A program made the translations under genes and the position numbers. From NCBI GenBank assembly GCA_002408185.1, contig DHQV01000015.1, forward strand, positions 1 through 21,767: a stretch of 21,767 nt of DNA, in the 5' to 3' direction. Below are positions 21,713 through 21,767 of the stretch, one piece after another. The first letter of the stretch is position 1, and every line of letters begins with the position of its first letter. Under the pieces are notes generated by a model that was not told the DNA's origin, did no database searches, and saw only the letters and a list, made by a program, of their open reading frames with translations. The stretch comes from Deltaproteobacteria bacterium UBA5329 (GTDB taxonomy: Bacteria > Desulfobacterota > Syntrophorhabdia > Syntrophorhabdales > Syntrophorhabdaceae).

Positions 21713-21767
21713 CATTTCATATCGTTTCGGCCTGTTGCCCAAACCGGTCCTGTAACACCATGCATCC

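Overview
The window looks like chromosomal DNA from a GC-moderate, Gram-negative bacterium. Gene style (a hexameric-type glutamate dehydrogenase next to a large PEP/pyruvate-binding protein, a sigma-54 promoter, many orphan toxin-antitoxin genes and ankyrin genes, IS200/IS605 and IS256-type scars) is compatible with a deltaproteobacterial / Desulfobacterota lineage such as the Syntrophorhabdus-like anaerobes. That placement is an inference; there is no rRNA or other marker here.

Region 1 (1-9240) is an accessory island. It starts with the tail of a decayed ankyrin-repeat gene, then a type VII toxin-antitoxin pair on the minus strand (mntA-hepT, 249-1425). After about 700 bases of debris comes an orphan AbiEi-like regulator (2148-2870). 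Then comes an operon-like run: a MarR-like winged-helix regulator, four ankyrin-repeat genes packed end to end, a convergent CI-like phage-type repressor, and two more ankyrin genes leaving divergently from that repressor. It closes with an abiEi-abiEii pair whose toxin gene is cut off by a very long perfect hairpin. The striking feature is that six ankyrin proteins, including the left-edge remnant, end in the same tail (consensus APELYFSxFCT followed by a PGG-like end). In several of them the bases encoding the terminal Gly-Gly are also the ribosome binding site of the next gene. Palindromes next to the regulators suggest a locally controlled system. I regard this tailed ankyrin cassette, embedded among toxin-antitoxin genes, as the best candidate here for an undescribed system; its function is unknown.

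Region 2 (9240-14110) is a patchwork: a double TM2-domain membrane protein, a secreted endonuclease I, a small zinc-ribbon membrane protein, and a complete IS200/IS605-type element (TnpA plus TnpB, with terminal hairpins and a probable omega RNA). Beyond it are a frameshifted uncharacterised gene, a 3' scrap of an IS256-family transposase, and a response-regulator fragment that has lost its phospho-acceptor aspartate.

Region 3 (14110-20530) is ordinary and well kept: a consensus sigma-54 promoter, a small protein with two four-cysteine modules, glutamate dehydrogenase, a 1069-residue protein joining a PEP-synthase-type ATP-binding domain to a C-terminal nucleotidyltransferase, and a metallophosphoesterase. 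They are co-directional and may work together in nitrogen/carbon metabolism under sigma-54 control; that link is inference.

Region 4 (20530-21767) holds decaying genes: a DGPF-like scrap, a GreA/Rnk-family gene with two frameshifts near its end, a frameshifted 2'-5' RNA ligase-like gene, and an inverted repeat at the window edge.
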